NCBI RefSeq assembly: GCF_901687125.1
Contig: NZ_CABFJY010000033.1
Location: 112,101-176,100, forward strand
Length of the DNA stretch: 64,000 bases
Reading direction: 5' to 3'
Source: Actinobacillus vicugnae
GTDB lineage: Bacteria; Pseudomonadota; Gammaproteobacteria; Enterobacterales; Pasteurellaceae
Below are positions 47,795 to 59,076 of the stretch, in pieces; positions within the stretch are counted from its first letter, which is position 1; every line of letters starts with the position of its first letter. A program made the translations under genes and the position numbers. Below the pieces are notes generated by a model that ran no database searches, was not told the DNA's origin, and saw only the letters and a list, made by a program, of their open reading frames with translations.

Positions 47795-47850
47795 ACCACG
47801 GAAAGCACAGAATACACAGAAAATCCCGTGAACTCCGTGTTTTCCGTGGT
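47795..47850. repeat. Inverted ACCACGGAAA repeat between thiI and purA
   Basis: ACCACGGAAA at 47795-47804 and TTTCCGTGGT at 47841-47850 enclose further CCGTG and CACAG copies. A partial copy, TAACCACGGAAA, recurs at 49216-49227 just upstream of purA, so purA is bracketed by the element. It could act as a terminator of purA (minus strand) or be a mobile intergenic repeat. Confidence 0.6.
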
Positions 47851-47878
47851 AAGAAAACAACTTAAAATTTAAACAACA

Positions 47879-49189
<1,311 letters not shown>

Positions 49190-49346
49190 TTAGTTAGCCT
49201 TGAATTGAATGAATATAACCACGGAAATATAGAAACACATATCCACTACAAGTGGCCAAATTTGGGCTGAAAATTTACAAAAAAATTGGTAATTCACACC
49301 GCTTATTTCGTTATGTTCTATTTTGCTGTGATAAATAAAAAAATCA

Positions 49347-49370
49347 AAGACCCGATAAAGATCGGGTCTT
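49347..49370 (-). terminator. Terminator after hflKC
   Basis: AAGACCCGAT and ATCGGGTCTT form a perfect 10-bp stem with a 4-base loop. On the minus strand a run of seven T follows. Confidence 0.85.
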
Positions 49371-49380
49371 ATAGATACAA

Positions 49381-50268
49381 TTATTTTGTAGGTGCTTTCA
49401 TAAAGCGGAAAAAGTCACTGTCCGATTTAAGTAGCATCATATTACTTTGCTCTTTTGCAAAGCTGTTTTCATATGCTTTTAAGCTACGCACAAAGCTGTA
49501 AAACTCTGGTTCTTGGCTAAATGCGTCTGCATAAATTTTTGCCGCTTGTGCGTCACCTTCACCGCGTAAAGTTTCAGCAGTTTTCTTCGCTTGAGCTTCA
49601 ATAAGCACCACTTTCTTATCTACTTCAGCACGAATAATTTCTGCTTTTTCTTCACCCTGCGAACGGTGTTCACTTGCAACAGCTGCACGCTCTGCACGCA
49701 TACGCTGATAAATTGAAGATGAAACTTCATTTGGTAAGTTGATTTGTTTTACACGTACATCAACTACTTCAATACCAAGTTTTTCTGCACCGTCATCACC
49801 GTCATTTAAGGCTTTTTGTGCACCCGCCATTAATTCACCACGGGAACCCGAAACAATATCTTTAATTGTACGAGAACCAATTTCAGAACGTAAACGGTCG
49901 CCAACTTTACGGCGTAATAAATCTGATGCACGTTGTGCATCACCACCTGTTGCCGTATAAAATTGACCAAAATCACTGATTCGCCATTTTACATACGAAT
50001 CAACTAATAAGTCCTTTTTCTCAACGGTAACGAAACGATCTTCTTGACCATCTAAAATCTGGATACGCGCATCCAATACTTTTAAACTATCAATAAATGG
50101 CACTTTAAAGTGTAAGCCTGGTGCATAAACCACCACTTTTTGCTCTGCATCACGCTGCACCTTATTAAAGCGCAACATAATGCCTCGATAGCCTTCTGGC
50201 ACAATTGTCACACATGAAAGCACGATAAAACCAGCTAGCGCTAAAATAGGTAATAATAATTTACGCAT
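49381..50268 (-). CDS. hflC: FtsH protease modulator HflC
   Basis: This 295-aa SPFH/prohibitin-family protein has an N-terminal membrane helix (LLLPILALAGFIVLSCV) and a periplasmic SPFH domain. With HflK it forms a large cage around FtsH and tunes degradation of membrane proteins. The helical segment with RAERAAVASEHRSQGEEKAEIIRAEVDKK (about 195-225) is typical. It starts 2 bp after hflK. YccA, a known FtsH/HflKC client in E. coli, is encoded at 58359-59024. Confidence 0.96.
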   Translation of the reverse strand: MRKLLLPILALAGFIVLSCVTIVPEGYRGIMLRFNKVQRDAEQKVVVYAPGLHFKVPFIDSLKVLDARIQILDGQEDRFVTVEKKDLLVDSYVKWRISDFGQFYTATGGDAQRASDLLRRKVGDRLRSEIGSRTIKDIVSGSRGELMAGAQKALNDGDDGAEKLGIEVVDVRVKQINLPNEVSSSIYQRMRAERAAVASEHRSQGEEKAEIIRAEVDKKVVLIEAQAKKTAETLRGEGDAQAAKIYADAFSQEPEFYSFVRSLKAYENSFAKEQSNMMLLKSDSDFFRFMKAPTK

Positions 50269-50270
50269 TA

Positions 50271-51461
50271 TTAAAATCTCCCTTTACGAACTGGTTCTGC
50301 ATTTTGTGTACTTGGTACAGAATGCGGTTGAACAGGTTGCTGTTGAACCACTTGTGGTTGCTGAACCACAAGTGGCGCTAGCTGTGTAGCCGCTACAGAA
50401 GCGGTCGGCTTTGCTAATAATTTATCCATTGGTAATACGTTTAAATTATTACCATTACCATCCATAATTACTTTCGGTGTATTTTTCATAACTCTTTCCA
50501 TGCTTTCGATATATAAGCGTTCACGCATTACTTTCGGTGACGCTTTATATTCTGGTAAAAGTTTCGAAAAACGCTCTACTTCACCCTGCGCTTCTAACAC
50601 GACTTGAGCTTTATAAGCAGTTGCTTGTTCAACAATACGTTGCGCTTGACCTCGTGCAATTGGCTCACGTCCACGAGCATAGGCTTCTGCTTCACGAATT
50701 AAACGTTGTTCATCTTCTTGCGCTTTAATCGCATCATCAAATGCATCTTTTACTTCTTCTGGCGGGCGTGCAGATTGGAAGTTTACGTCTGTGATCAATA
50801 AGCCCATATCGTAGGTTTTAATAATATCACGTAACGCCTGCCAAGTTTTTTCACGCACGGTTGCACGACCAGTAGTTAAAATATCGTCCATCGACATATG
50901 ACCGATTACATAGCGCAATGCACTATCGGTCGCTTGTTTTAAGCTATCGTCCGCATCACGCACGCTAAAGAGGTATTTAGCGGGATCTTCTACACGGTAT
51001 TGCACGGTCATTTCAACCTGCACCATATTTTCATCTTGGGTAAGCATTGAGCCACTGGTTTTCAGTTCAGAAACTCGCTCAATATTCACTGGCGTGACTT
51101 CATCAATCAACGTTGGTTTCCAGTTTAAACCAGGCATTACAATATCATTCAATTTACCGAAACGCGTTACTACGCCACGTTCCGCTTCTTTAACCGTATA
51201 AAAGCCCGAAACGCCCCATACAATAGCAGCGAAAACTAAAGCAAGCGGTAGAAATTTACCAAAATTTTGCGAAGGAGAAGAATTGTTATCTTTATTCCCT
51301 CCCATTTTCTTTAATAACGAACTAAAAGCCTCTTCTAAATCAGGTGGCTCTTGGCGATTATTTTGCTTATTTGGCTCTTGTTGTGAACCTTGTTGTTCAG
51401 GCTTCTTTTGACCTGGTTTACCCCATGGGTCTTGCTGATTGCCTGATTCATTCCACGACAT
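50271..51461 (-). CDS. hflK: FtsH protease modulator HflK
   Basis: This 396-aa SPFH protein has a Gln/Pro/Asn-rich cytosolic N-terminus (about 1-70), a membrane helix (FLPLALVFAAIVWGVSGFYTV), the SPFH domain and a C-terminal coiled coil, then a Gln/Pro/Val-rich tail. ATG 51461 (MSWNESGNQQDPWG) follows GGAG; the upstream TTG at 51473 overlaps that site. It pairs with HflC in the FtsH-regulating complex. The upstream hfq/hflX genes common in E. coli are not here; trxA is the upstream neighbour. Confidence 0.95.
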   Translation of the reverse strand: MSWNESGNQQDPWGKPGQKKPEQQGSQQEPNKQNNRQEPPDLEEAFSSLLKKMGGNKDNNSSPSQNFGKFLPLALVFAAIVWGVSGFYTVKEAERGVVTRFGKLNDIVMPGLNWKPTLIDEVTPVNIERVSELKTSGSMLTQDENMVQVEMTVQYRVEDPAKYLFSVRDADDSLKQATDSALRYVIGHMSMDDILTTGRATVREKTWQALRDIIKTYDMGLLITDVNFQSARPPEEVKDAFDDAIKAQEDEQRLIREAEAYARGREPIARGQAQRIVEQATAYKAQVVLEAQGEVERFSKLLPEYKASPKVMRERLYIESMERVMKNTPKVIMDGNGNNLNVLPMDKLLAKPTASVAATQLAPLVVQQPQVVQQQPVQPHSVPSTQNAEPVRKGRF

Positions 51462-51599
51462 AAATTTCTCCAAAGAATAAAATCTACTCTTACAAATTGT
51501 AAAAATGTGTAACTGGAGGATTGTACCTATTTGCGCCTGATATTGCTAGGCTTTATTCCCCTAAAGCGGTCTTTTTTAACAATTTTTTTGCAAATGAAA

Positions 51600-51620
51600 A
51601 GGGCGAACAAAATTCGCCCT
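51600..51620 (-). terminator. trxA terminator
   Basis: AGGGCGAA and TTCGCCCT form an 8-bp stem; on the minus strand TTTTC follows. An A/T run on the other side could also help stop plus-strand transcription. Confidence 0.75.
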
Positions 51621-51636
51621 CTTTTTTAAATGAGTA

Positions 51637-51954
51637 TTAAAGTGCTTGCTCAACAAATGCACTTAATTGTGATTTTGGTAATGCGCCTACTTGCGTTGCA
51701 ACCACTTCACCATTTTTGAAAAGAATTAACGTTGGGATTGAACGGATACCAAACTGTGCTGGGATCTGTTGGTTCTCATCTACGTTTACCTTAGCAATTT
51801 TTGCACGACCTGCAAACTCTTCTGATAATTCATCTAAAATTGGTGCAACCATGCGGCAAGGACCACACCATGGCGCCCAGAAATCTAATAATACTGGTAC
51901 ATCTGATTTTAAAACTTCTTGTTCGAAAGTTGCATCTGTAACTTGTAAAGTCAT
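51637..51954 (-). CDS. trxA: Thioredoxin 1
   Basis: This 105-aa cytosolic disulfide reductase has the active site [10 protein letters not shown] at about residues 26-35 and the conserved cis-Pro in [14 protein letters not shown] near residue 75. It serves ribonucleotide reductase, PAPS reductase and peroxidases. It is monocistronic, with its own terminator; a poor A/G-rich ribosome site (TAAGGAAAC) precedes the start. Confidence 0.97.
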   Translation of the reverse strand: MTLQVTDATFEQEVLKSDVPVLLDFWAPWCGPCRMVAPILDELSEEFAGRAKIAKVNVDENQQIPAQFGIRSIPTLILFKNGEVVATQVGALPKSQLSAFVEQAL

Positions 51955-52075
51955 AATTTGTTTCCTTAATTTAATCTAAAAAGAAAACGCCACTTGACCG
52001 TGGCGTTAAGTTATTTCGTAAGATAAGGCTTCAGTTACTCAATTTCAAGTAAGTTTTTCCAATTGCACTAATTAT

Positions 52076-53368
52076 TTATTCTTTATCCTCTGGCAAAACG
52101 AGATTTAACACTAGCGCAAGCAACGAGCCAACTGTAATTCCTGAGCCAAAGACTTCTTTGAAGAAGCTCGGTAATTTATCTAACAATTCTGGGCGAGTAG
52201 TCACCGCTAAACCACAACCGATTGAAATCGCAATAATTAACCCATTGCGTTTTGAGCGTTCTACTTTGTCCAGCATCTGGATACCTGCTGCGATAATCAT
52301 CGCAAACATCATCAAGCCAGCGCCACCTAATACAGGACTTGGAATCGAAACGATTAATGCGCCAAACCAAGGGAACACGCCAGCAAGTACGAGTAATATT
52401 CCCATAATGGTAACGACATAACGGCTCGCTACGCCAGTGAGTGAAATCACTCCGATATTCTGTGCAAATGAAGAAAATGGTGTAGTAGACATAATCGCTG
52501 CGAAAGCAGAGCCTAACCCATCGCACAAAACACCACCACGTAGATGTTTACCTGTAATTTCAGTTTGGGTTGCGTTACCTAACGCTAAAAAGTTACCGCT
52601 TGATTCAACGATCGTCACTAAATAAGCAATCGACATACCAATAATACCTGAAATCGGGAAAGCTAAGCCAAAATGCAACGGTTGAGGAATTGCAAAAGTT
52701 TCTGCATTTTTGACCGCTTCAAAATTGATCCAACCAAGCGCTAATGCCACTACATAGCCAATCATCATACCAATAACAATCGCGGCCGCCGAGAAAATAC
52801 CTTTACCCCATTGTACAAGGATCACCACTAGCACTAATACAAAAGTTGCCATCGCAAGATTGGCAGGCTCAGCATAATGTGCATCGCCTTTTTGACCGCC
52901 CGCAAACCAATCCACAGCTACTGGGATGAGGCTCAAACCAATCATCATCACCACAACGCCCGTTACCACAGGCGGAAACAATTTACGTACGTATGGCATA
53001 AAAAAGCTACCGATAATCATCACCAGTGAACCAATTAATGAAGCGCCCATAATACCTGCTACACCATGTTCACTAAAACCAATCGCAAGTGCTGCTGCCA
53101 CAAAAGTAAAACTGGTTCCCATTACACTCGGTAAACGTAAACCAATTGGACCAATCCCTTGACATTGAATAATGGTCACAATACCTGAAACTAATAATGC
53201 TGCATTCACTAATACAATCGTATCTGGCGTAGGTAATTTAAGAACATTACCGATCACAAGTGGTACGGCGATAATACCGCCAAGCGCAGCCAATAAATGT
53301 TGAGCCGCAAGTAGAAGGGTTAATCCGAAAGGAGGTTTGGAATCAACTGGATAACGTAAGTTTTGCAT
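52076..53368 (-). CDS. NCS2-family nucleobase permease (xanthine/uric acid/uracil type)
   Basis: This 430-aa protein of the NAT/NCS2 (COG2233) branch has about 14 membrane segments. Signatures are LLAAQHLLAALGGIIAVPLVIG at the N-terminus, GLRLPSVMGTSFTFVAAALAIG near residue 80, and SSGNFLALGNATQTEITGKHLRGGVLCDGLGSAFAAIMSTTPFSSFAQNIGVISLTGVASR near residues 255-315. A PurR operator in its leader favours a purine (xanthine or urate) substrate over uracil. In this family a xanthine-type permease is inferred; specificity cannot be fixed by eye. Confidence 0.88.
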   Translation of the reverse strand: MQNLRYPVDSKPPFGLTLLLAAQHLLAALGGIIAVPLVIGNVLKLPTPDTIVLVNAALLVSGIVTIIQCQGIGPIGLRLPSVMGTSFTFVAAALAIGFSEHGVAGIMGASLIGSLVMIIGSFFMPYVRKLFPPVVTGVVVMMIGLSLIPVAVDWFAGGQKGDAHYAEPANLAMATFVLVLVVILVQWGKGIFSAAAIVIGMMIGYVVALALGWINFEAVKNAETFAIPQPLHFGLAFPISGIIGMSIAYLVTIVESSGNFLALGNATQTEITGKHLRGGVLCDGLGSAFAAIMSTTPFSSFAQNIGVISLTGVASRYVVTIMGILLVLAGVFPWFGALIVSIPSPVLGGAGLMMFAMIIAAGIQMLDKVERSKRNGLIIAISIGCGLAVTTRPELLDKLPSFFKEVFGSGITVGSLLALVLNLVLPEDKE

Positions 53369-53421
53369 AAATGCCTCAAAATAAAAAAATTGGGGCGAAT
53401 TATATATTCTAGCAAACGATT

Positions 53422-53437
53422 ACGCAAACGTTTGCTA
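53422..53437. promoter_or_regulatory. PurR operator upstream of the NCS2 permease
   Basis: ACGCAAACGTTTGCTA fits the PurR consensus. It is flanked by AGCAAACG, which extends partial dyad symmetry. It lies 54 bp before the gene start. It shares 15 of 16 bases with the site at 42546-42561. Confidence 0.75.
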
Positions 53438-53518
53438 TCACATATTGTAGTAAAAACAAGCGGTCAAGTTTGGGCGACAATTTGCAAAAAAAACCATAAA
53501 TTCGACCGCTTACGCCAT

Positions 53519-55351
53519 TTAGCTATTTTGTAATGTGTCAAAAATCACTTCAGCAAGTTGTTTAGAAATACCTGGCACAGATTGAATTTCTTCTAATGTT
53601 GCTGCTTTCACGCCTTGCATACCACCAAGGTATTTGAGTAGTGCTTGACGTCGTTTAGCACCTACTCCTGCAATCGATTCTAATCCACTTTCAGTAAAAG
53701 CTTTTTGGCGTTTTTTACGGTGTCCTGTAATCGCATGATTATGTGATTCATCTCGAATATGTTGAATCAAATGCAATGCAGGGCTATCTGGTGGTAAATG
53801 CATTTCCTTGTCCGCTCGGCTGATCAATAAAGTTTCTAGCCCTGCTTTTCTTTCCACACCTTTTGCCACGCCAATTAACAATGGTTTACGCTTGTCCCAA
53901 TTCACATTTAACGATGCAAACGCCTCCAATGCTCGATTAAGTTGCCCTTTACCGCCATCAATAAAAATAATATCGGGGATTTTATCAGCCTCTAAATTAC
54001 GGTTATAGCGTTTTAACAATGCTTGTTCCATGGCTGCATAATCATCTCCGCCTGTAATACCTTCAATATTAAAACGGCGATAATCTGATTTTAGCGGGCC
54101 GTTTTCATCAAATACAACGCAAGACGCTACCGTTTGATTTCCCATCGTATGCGAAATATCGAAACATTCCATCCGCTTGATCTCTGCCACATTTAATACC
54201 GCTTTGAGTTCGTCATAGCGGTGGCGAATATTGCTATCTTGTTTTAACTGTAAAGTTAATGCCGCTTCAGCATTGGTTTTTGCCAATGCAAGATAACGGC
54301 TTTTATCACCGCGGATATTTCTATCGGCAATGCTAACCTTATGCCCTGCCTGTTCCGACAAAACATTGGCGAGCGCGTTTGCCTCACTTAACGGCTGATC
54401 AAGAATAATTTGATTTGGAATGGTGCGATGCTGATTCATTTGCAAATAAAATTGCCCAATAAAAGTATCTGCTAATTCAGTTAAATCGGTATTATTCGGA
54501 ACTTTGGGAAAATAAGAACGATTACCCAACACTTTTCCGTGCCGCACAAATAAAATATGTACGCAGGCAATGCCGTGTTGATAAGCAATTGAAATAATAT
54601 CGAGATCATCTAAACGTTCATTTGATACAAATTGCTTTTCTTGTACCGCTCGCACCGACTGAATTTGATCACGAAAACGTGCTGCACCTTCAAAATCAAG
54701 CGCCTCAGCTGCCTTTTCCATTTTCTGAACTAAATGCTCAATCACCTGCCCGTCTTTACCTTGTAAAAACAGTCGAACAAGGTTTACTTGATTATCGTAC
54801 TCTTCTTGTGAATAAACGCCTTCTACACAAGGCGCAAGACAACGCCCAATTTGATATTGCAAACAAGGGCGAGAACGATTTTTATAATAACTGTCTTCAC
54901 ATTGACGAATGGGGAATAACTTTTGCAGTAAATTTAACGTTTCACGCACTGCTCCCGCATTTGGATAAGGGCCGAAATACTCACCTACAATTTTTTTACT
55001 TCCTCGAAACGAGGTGATACGAGGGTGCTTGTGTTTAGTTAATAAAATATATGGATAGGATTTATCATCACGCAACAACACATTGTATTTAGGCTGATTT
55101 TCTTTAATGTAATTGTGTTCCAGCAATAGCGCTTCTGTTTCAGAATGCGTAATGGTGGTTTCAATGTGATGAATATTAGCAACCAATGCTTCTGTTTTTT
55201 TGCTAGAAAGTTGGCTACGAAAATAACTAGATAAGCGCTTTTTGAGATCTTTTGCCTTACCAACATAAATGATGATGTTTTTTTCATCATACATTCGGTA
55301 AACACCTGGAAGGTGAGGCACATCAGCAAGAAAAGCTTTGGCATCAAACAT
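53519..55351 (-). CDS. uvrC: UvrABC excinuclease subunit C
   Basis: This 610-aa nuclease makes both incisions in nucleotide excision repair. The N-terminal GIY-YIG domain ([27 protein letters not shown], about 14-40) makes the 3' cut. A Cys-containing region ([15 protein letters not shown]) and UVR motif ([12 protein letters not shown]) follow. The RNase H-like domain ([21 protein letters not shown]) makes the 5' cut, and the C-terminus is a helix-hairpin-helix pair. [16 protein letters not shown] at 55351 is taken as start; 19 more residues are open upstream but lack a good start. In E. coli uvrC precedes pgsA; here a TonB receptor separates them. Confidence 0.97.
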   Translation of the reverse strand: MFDAKAFLADVPHLPGVYRMYDEKNIIIYVGKAKDLKKRLSSYFRSQLSSKKTEALVANIHHIETTITHSETEALLLEHNYIKENQPKYNVLLRDDKSYPYILLTKHKHPRITSFRGSKKIVGEYFGPYPNAGAVRETLNLLQKLFPIRQCEDSYYKNRSRPCLQYQIGRCLAPCVEGVYSQEEYDNQVNLVRLFLQGKDGQVIEHLVQKMEKAAEALDFEGAARFRDQIQSVRAVQEKQFVSNERLDDLDIISIAYQHGIACVHILFVRHGKVLGNRSYFPKVPNNTDLTELADTFIGQFYLQMNQHRTIPNQIILDQPLSEANALANVLSEQAGHKVSIADRNIRGDKSRYLALAKTNAEAALTLQLKQDSNIRHRYDELKAVLNVAEIKRMECFDISHTMGNQTVASCVVFDENGPLKSDYRRFNIEGITGGDDYAAMEQALLKRYNRNLEADKIPDIIFIDGGKGQLNRALEAFASLNVNWDKRKPLLIGVAKGVERKAGLETLLISRADKEMHLPPDSPALHLIQHIRDESHNHAITGHRKKRQKAFTESGLESIAGVGAKRRQALLKYLGGMQGVKAATLEEIQSVPGISKQLAEVIFDTLQNS

Positions 55352-55459
55352 AAAAACTCGTATCGCGTTAAAAAATAAATAAGCTCTATGATAACGAATA
55401 TTTGACAATTAGGGTACTTCCGCCAAGGCTTCAGCAACTTAGCCTTATAGATAAACTGA

Positions 55460-55487
55460 AAAAGCGGTTATAAATATAACCGCTTTT
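55460..55487 (-). terminator. Terminator after the TonB-dependent receptor
   Basis: AAAAGCGGTTAT and ATAACCGCTTTT form a perfect 12-bp stem with a 4-base loop; T-rich on the minus strand. Confidence 0.8.
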
Positions 55488-55516
55488 GCAAAATAGTTAG
55501 CTGATTCGCAAATAGA

Positions 55517-57493
55517 TTAGAAGCTATAGTTTACACCTAATTTAAATTCACGTCCTGGACTTGGTGGCGTTACTGCTGTATTTCTTTGGCTATGGCTACG
55601 ATAGAATTTATTGCCGATATTTTTAACCGTGAAATTCACGTTAAAGTTATCTTGATCAAGCGGCTGCCAGTTTACAAAAATATCGTGCACACCGTATCCA
55701 ATACGTTTTTGGGTTTCTACCTTAGCACGAGAAACCGCTTGATATTCTTTAGATTGCGCATAACGCCCTAACCAACCAATCTCTAAACTTGGTTGCATAA
55801 ATTTATACGAAATTCCCATGCTCCATTGACGGCCTTGCGGAATAATATTCAACGGATCATTACTAATCAGAAAATCTGTTTTAGGATCCGCATAGGATAC
55901 ACCAGCGGTCAATTTTAAACCATTTAACTGATAATCTAATTCTGCTTCATAGCCTTTCGTAGTTAATGTACCTGCATTGCTGATTACGCCATTAGTTGTT
56001 TGATAAAAATGCTTAACTTTTTGCTCAAACACGTTACCTTTGAGTGTAACATTCGCATAATTCCATTCAAAGCCAACTTCGGCTAAGCGTGCTTGTTCCG
56101 TTTTTAAATTCGGATCAATAAAGCGTAAACCTCTCGCCTTATCTAACGAGCCACGGTTATCGGTCACAGTGTAAGCAGAAGCTAATAATGGGCTACGGCT
56201 AGCATAATTTAATTTAGCATTTAAGGCAAAATTAGGCGTTACATCCCAAATTAAGCCAAAACTCGGATTCAATTTATTATCCGAAACCGATTTTTTACCC
56301 GCAAGCGGTGCGCCTGTTTTATCCACTTTTCCTGCGGTATCTAACGCATAATAATCATAGCGAAGCCCCGTTGTTAAAGTGACTACTTTGCCTAACGACC
56401 AAATACCTTCAGCATATAAGCCGTATTCTGCTTTTTTTTCGCCCTTGATATGACCAAATGAATTTTGACTCTCGGTTTTCTCTTTACGAATATTCACACC
56501 GTATTTCAATAAGTGATCGTGGAACAATTCGCTGGTAAAGCCTAAATTAGCCCCAGTGGTATTGGTTTCTGAACGACGTTGATAGCCTGTTAATTTGTCT
56601 TTTTGGTAGTCTTCGCGCTTATCTGTTCCTGCAATGTAAAATACATTCGCCTTAACATCTCGTACAAAACCAAGATTTTTCGCTGCATAATCCAAATTGT
56701 AAGTGCGAGTTGTCGTATTTGCATTGACTGGGCGACCATTGAAGATCATTTCAAAACGATCTTGACCACTTCCATAAAATGTTTCCTGACGGAAGCTGAA
56801 TCCAATACGATGATTTTCATTTAAATCATAGCCAAATTTTGCTAAGTAATTCCCTTGGCGACGAGTGGTATTATTTACCACTCGGCTATTGGTATTTACT
56901 GCATCTAAATAACCTCGCCCAGCTTTGTAGTTTTTATCATTTCCCCAGCTTCCTAGTAATAACACATCTAAGCCAGACTCTTGTCCATAAACAGAAAATG
57001 AGCCATTAATACCTCTATTACTGTTATATTCCGAGCCAATTCTCGCACCTAGTGACTGACCCTGTTTAAGTAAATCTTTTGCTGAAACAGTTTCGGCACG
57101 AATCACGCCATCAGTTACACCAATTCCCGCACTTGCAGCACCCGCACCTTTATCTACTTTAATTGATTTCACCATCGACGGATCTAACTGAAAACGTCCT
57201 TGATGGTACCATTGTTGCGTATTGGTTGAAGTATTATCAATCAGCATACCGATACGATCCTGCCCAGCACCTCGAATCGAAATATATTGAGCAGAAACGC
57301 TCCCTCCACCAATATTTACATCGGTTCGATTCGCTAATAATTCACGTAGGTTACTGATATTGCGGGTATGATTTACTGTTGGTTGGGCGTGAACCTCCAC
57401 AGTATCCAAATGGGTTGAATGCGCAGAAGCATAGCTAGCAACAGCTAAGCTTATAACGCTCAGTGGAAAGATTGTTTTTTTATGTTTATGCAT
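55517..57493 (-). CDS. TonB-dependent outer-membrane receptor, ligand unknown (iron/haem likely)
   Basis: This 658-aa protein has a signal peptide (to about ASAHS) and a TonB-box-like LDTVEVHA at the mature N-terminus. A plug domain (ISIRGAGQDRIGMLIDN near 70; VDKGAGAASAGIGVTDGVI near 115) leads into a 22-strand barrel ending in Phe (LGVNYSF). DPNLKTEQARLAEVGFEW near 480 is the usual C-terminal barrel box. It sits alone between uvrC and pgsA, with no siderophore or haem transport genes beside it. A Fur-like box upstream suggests iron-starvation control. The plug resembles haem/siderophore receptors in general terms; I cannot name the ligand. Confidence 0.9.
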   Translation of the reverse strand: MHKHKKTIFPLSVISLAVASYASAHSTHLDTVEVHAQPTVNHTRNISNLRELLANRTDVNIGGGSVSAQYISIRGAGQDRIGMLIDNTSTNTQQWYHQGRFQLDPSMVKSIKVDKGAGAASAGIGVTDGVIRAETVSAKDLLKQGQSLGARIGSEYNSNRGINGSFSVYGQESGLDVLLLGSWGNDKNYKAGRGYLDAVNTNSRVVNNTTRRQGNYLAKFGYDLNENHRIGFSFRQETFYGSGQDRFEMIFNGRPVNANTTTRTYNLDYAAKNLGFVRDVKANVFYIAGTDKREDYQKDKLTGYQRRSETNTTGANLGFTSELFHDHLLKYGVNIRKEKTESQNSFGHIKGEKKAEYGLYAEGIWSLGKVVTLTTGLRYDYYALDTAGKVDKTGAPLAGKKSVSDNKLNPSFGLIWDVTPNFALNAKLNYASRSPLLASAYTVTDNRGSLDKARGLRFIDPNLKTEQARLAEVGFEWNYANVTLKGNVFEQKVKHFYQTTNGVISNAGTLTTKGYEAELDYQLNGLKLTAGVSYADPKTDFLISNDPLNIIPQGRQWSMGISYKFMQPSLEIGWLGRYAQSKEYQAVSRAKVETQKRIGYGVHDIFVNWQPLDQDNFNVNFTVKNIGNKFYRSHSQRNTAVTPPSPGREFKLGVNYSF

Positions 57494-57537
57494 TTTTTGT
57501 CTCCTTTTAATTGTAGTAAGTTTCCCTATACAGATTA

Positions 57538-57556
57538 AATAAAAACAATTATCATT
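57538..57556 (-). promoter_or_regulatory. Fur-like box upstream of the TonB receptor
   Basis: On the minus strand AATGATAATTGTTTTTATT matches 14 of 18 fixed positions of AATGAGAATNATTCTCATT, with perfect AATGA at one side. It lies 45 bp before the receptor start. Confidence 0.5.
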
Positions 57557-57585
57557 TCAATTAAATATGTAATTTACATAAACAA

Positions 57586-57608
57586 AAGGCGGGATTTTAT
57601 CCCGCCTT
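57586..57608 (-). terminator. pgsA terminator
   Basis: AAGGCGGGAT and ATCCCGCCTT form a perfect 10-bp stem with loop TTT. Confidence 0.8.
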
Positions 57609-57626
57609 ATCTATTAAAATTTATAA

Positions 57627-58178
57627 TTATGATTTCAATAAACTACCTTTTGCTGCTTTTAAGTACTGAAACATCGACCAGAGTGTAAGACCCGCAGCAA
57701 TATAAAGTAGAATCCAAGCAAGCACCTCCATTGCGAAATTAAATCGCCATAACATTCCGCCAAGCGCTAACATTTGTGCAGTAGTTTTAAATTTACCCCA
57801 TACGGAAACTGCTACGCTCGCACGCTCTCCCAATTCTGCCATCCACTCTCTTAATGCAGAAATAATAATCTCTCTCGCAATCATAATTGCAGCAGGAATA
57901 GTAATCCACCAAGTGTGATAATACTCCACCACACAAACTAATGCGACAGCGACTAAGACTTTATCTGCCACAGGATCCAAAAAAGCCCCCAAACGTGTCG
58001 TTTGGTTCCATTTACGGGCTAAATAGCCATCAAAAGCATCAGTAATAGAAGCAATAAAGAAAATAAGAGTGGAAATTTCAGGTGCATACCAACCCACAGG
58101 CAAATAAAACGCAATAACAAATAAAGGGATTAACATGACCCGAAATAAGGTTAAGTAGGTAGGGAAATTTAGTTTCAT
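57627..58178 (-). CDS. pgsA: Phosphatidylglycerophosphate synthase
   Basis: This 183-aa inner-membrane CDP-alcohol phosphotransferase makes phosphatidylglycerol phosphate from CDP-diacylglycerol and glycerol-3-phosphate. The catalytic D-G-x2-A-R-x8-G-x3-D-x3-D motif is complete: [27 protein letters not shown] near residues 47-73. About four to five membrane helices are seen. It is divergent from the YccA-like gene; the two share a 180-bp regulatory gap. Confidence 0.96.
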   Translation of the reverse strand: MKLNFPTYLTLFRVMLIPLFVIAFYLPVGWYAPEISTLIFFIASITDAFDGYLARKWNQTTRLGAFLDPVADKVLVAVALVCVVEYYHTWWITIPAAIMIAREIIISALREWMAELGERASVAVSVWGKFKTTAQMLALGGMLWRFNFAMEVLAWILLYIAAGLTLWSMFQYLKAAKGSLLKS

Positions 58179-58195
58179 ATAGAAGTGTTTGCAAA

Positions 58196-58210
58196 GTAAA
58201 TATTAGTAAT
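58196..58210 (+). promoter_or_regulatory. CpxR-like box between pgsA and the YccA-like gene
   Basis: GTAAATATTAGTAAT matches 9 of 10 fixed positions of the CpxR consensus GTAAA-N5-GTAAA. In E. coli yccA is a Cpx target. The site is 149 bp from the YccA-like gene and only 18 bp from the pgsA start, so the assignment is tentative. The gap also holds AAAGTCAATTGACTTT (58257-58272), a perfect 16-bp palindrome, and GAGTGT/ACACTC arms at 58213-58227. Confidence 0.3.
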
Positions 58211-58358
58211 GAGAGTGTACCACACTCATAAGAAAATTTTTAACTATTGCATAGATAAAGTCAATTGACTTTAGGCAAATTTGTCGCTAATTTACACTTG
58301 ATTTATGGAAGTTTGTCCATATATGAATCACAATTTTACTTAACTTAAAGGAAATAGT

Positions 58359-59024
58359 ATGGAAAATCGTGTAATTACGGGTGCAACAGGTAGTGAATCA
58401 CTGCTTAGCACTCACAAAGTATTACGTAATACTTATTTATTGCTTTCAATGACGTTAGCCTTTTCAGCTGTTGTTGCATTTATTGCAATGTCAATGAACG
58501 CACCTGCATTACCATGGTGGGGACTATTAATTGGTTTCTATGGTTTATTATTTTTAACGAATGCGACTGCAAATAGTAGTGCAGGCATCCTTAGCGTTTT
58601 CGCTTTAACTGGCTTTTTAGGTTACACCCTAGGTCCAATTTTAAACCGCTATATCGGCGCAGGTTTAGGCGATGTTGTAGTGCTTGCTCTAGGCGCAACC
58701 GCATTAGTTTTCTTCGCTTGTTCAGCTTATGTTCTTACCACGAAAAAAGATATGTCGTTCTTATCAGGTATGATGGTGGCATTATTCGTTGTATTGCTTG
58801 TTGGTATCATTGCTAACATTTTCTTAGCAATCCCTGCATTAAGTCTCGCAATGAGCGCATTATTTGTCGTATTCTCAAGCGGTGCGATTTTACTCGGAAC
58901 CAGCAATATTATTCACGGTGGCGAAACAAACTATATTCGCGCAACAGTGGATTTATATGTATCTCTTTACAACCTATTCTTAAGCCTATTACAAATTTTT
59001 GGCGTATTGGGTAGTGATGACTAG
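58359..59024 (+). CDS. yccA: Bax inhibitor-1/YccA family inner-membrane protein
   Basis: This 221-aa protein has seven membrane helices of the BI-1/UPF0005 family. E. coli YccA is a substrate and inhibitor of FtsH that binds HflKC and protects SecY when the translocon jams. The family motif region is [63 protein letters not shown] at the C-terminus. tusE follows on the same strand after a terminator. Confidence 0.9.
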   Translation: MENRVITGATGSESLLSTHKVLRNTYLLLSMTLAFSAVVAFIAMSMNAPALPWWGLLIGFYGLLFLTNATANSSAGILSVFALTGFLGYTLGPILNRYIGAGLGDVVVLALGATALVFFACSAYVLTTKKDMSFLSGMMVALFVVLLVGIIANIFLAIPALSLAMSALFVVFSSGAILLGTSNIIHGGETNYIRATVDLYVSLYNLFLSLLQIFGVLGSDD

Positions 59025-59045
59025 TTATAAATAAATTTAAGACTG

Positions 59046-59071
59046 AGTGCCACTTTAGTGGCACTTTTTTT
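59046..59071 (+). terminator. Terminator between yccA and tusE
   Basis: AGTGCCACT and AGTGGCACT form a perfect 9-bp stem followed by a run of T. The tusE start follows within a few bases of the T-run, so tusE is either read through or has a leader overlapping this hairpin. Confidence 0.75.
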
Positions 59072-59076
59072 ATATT

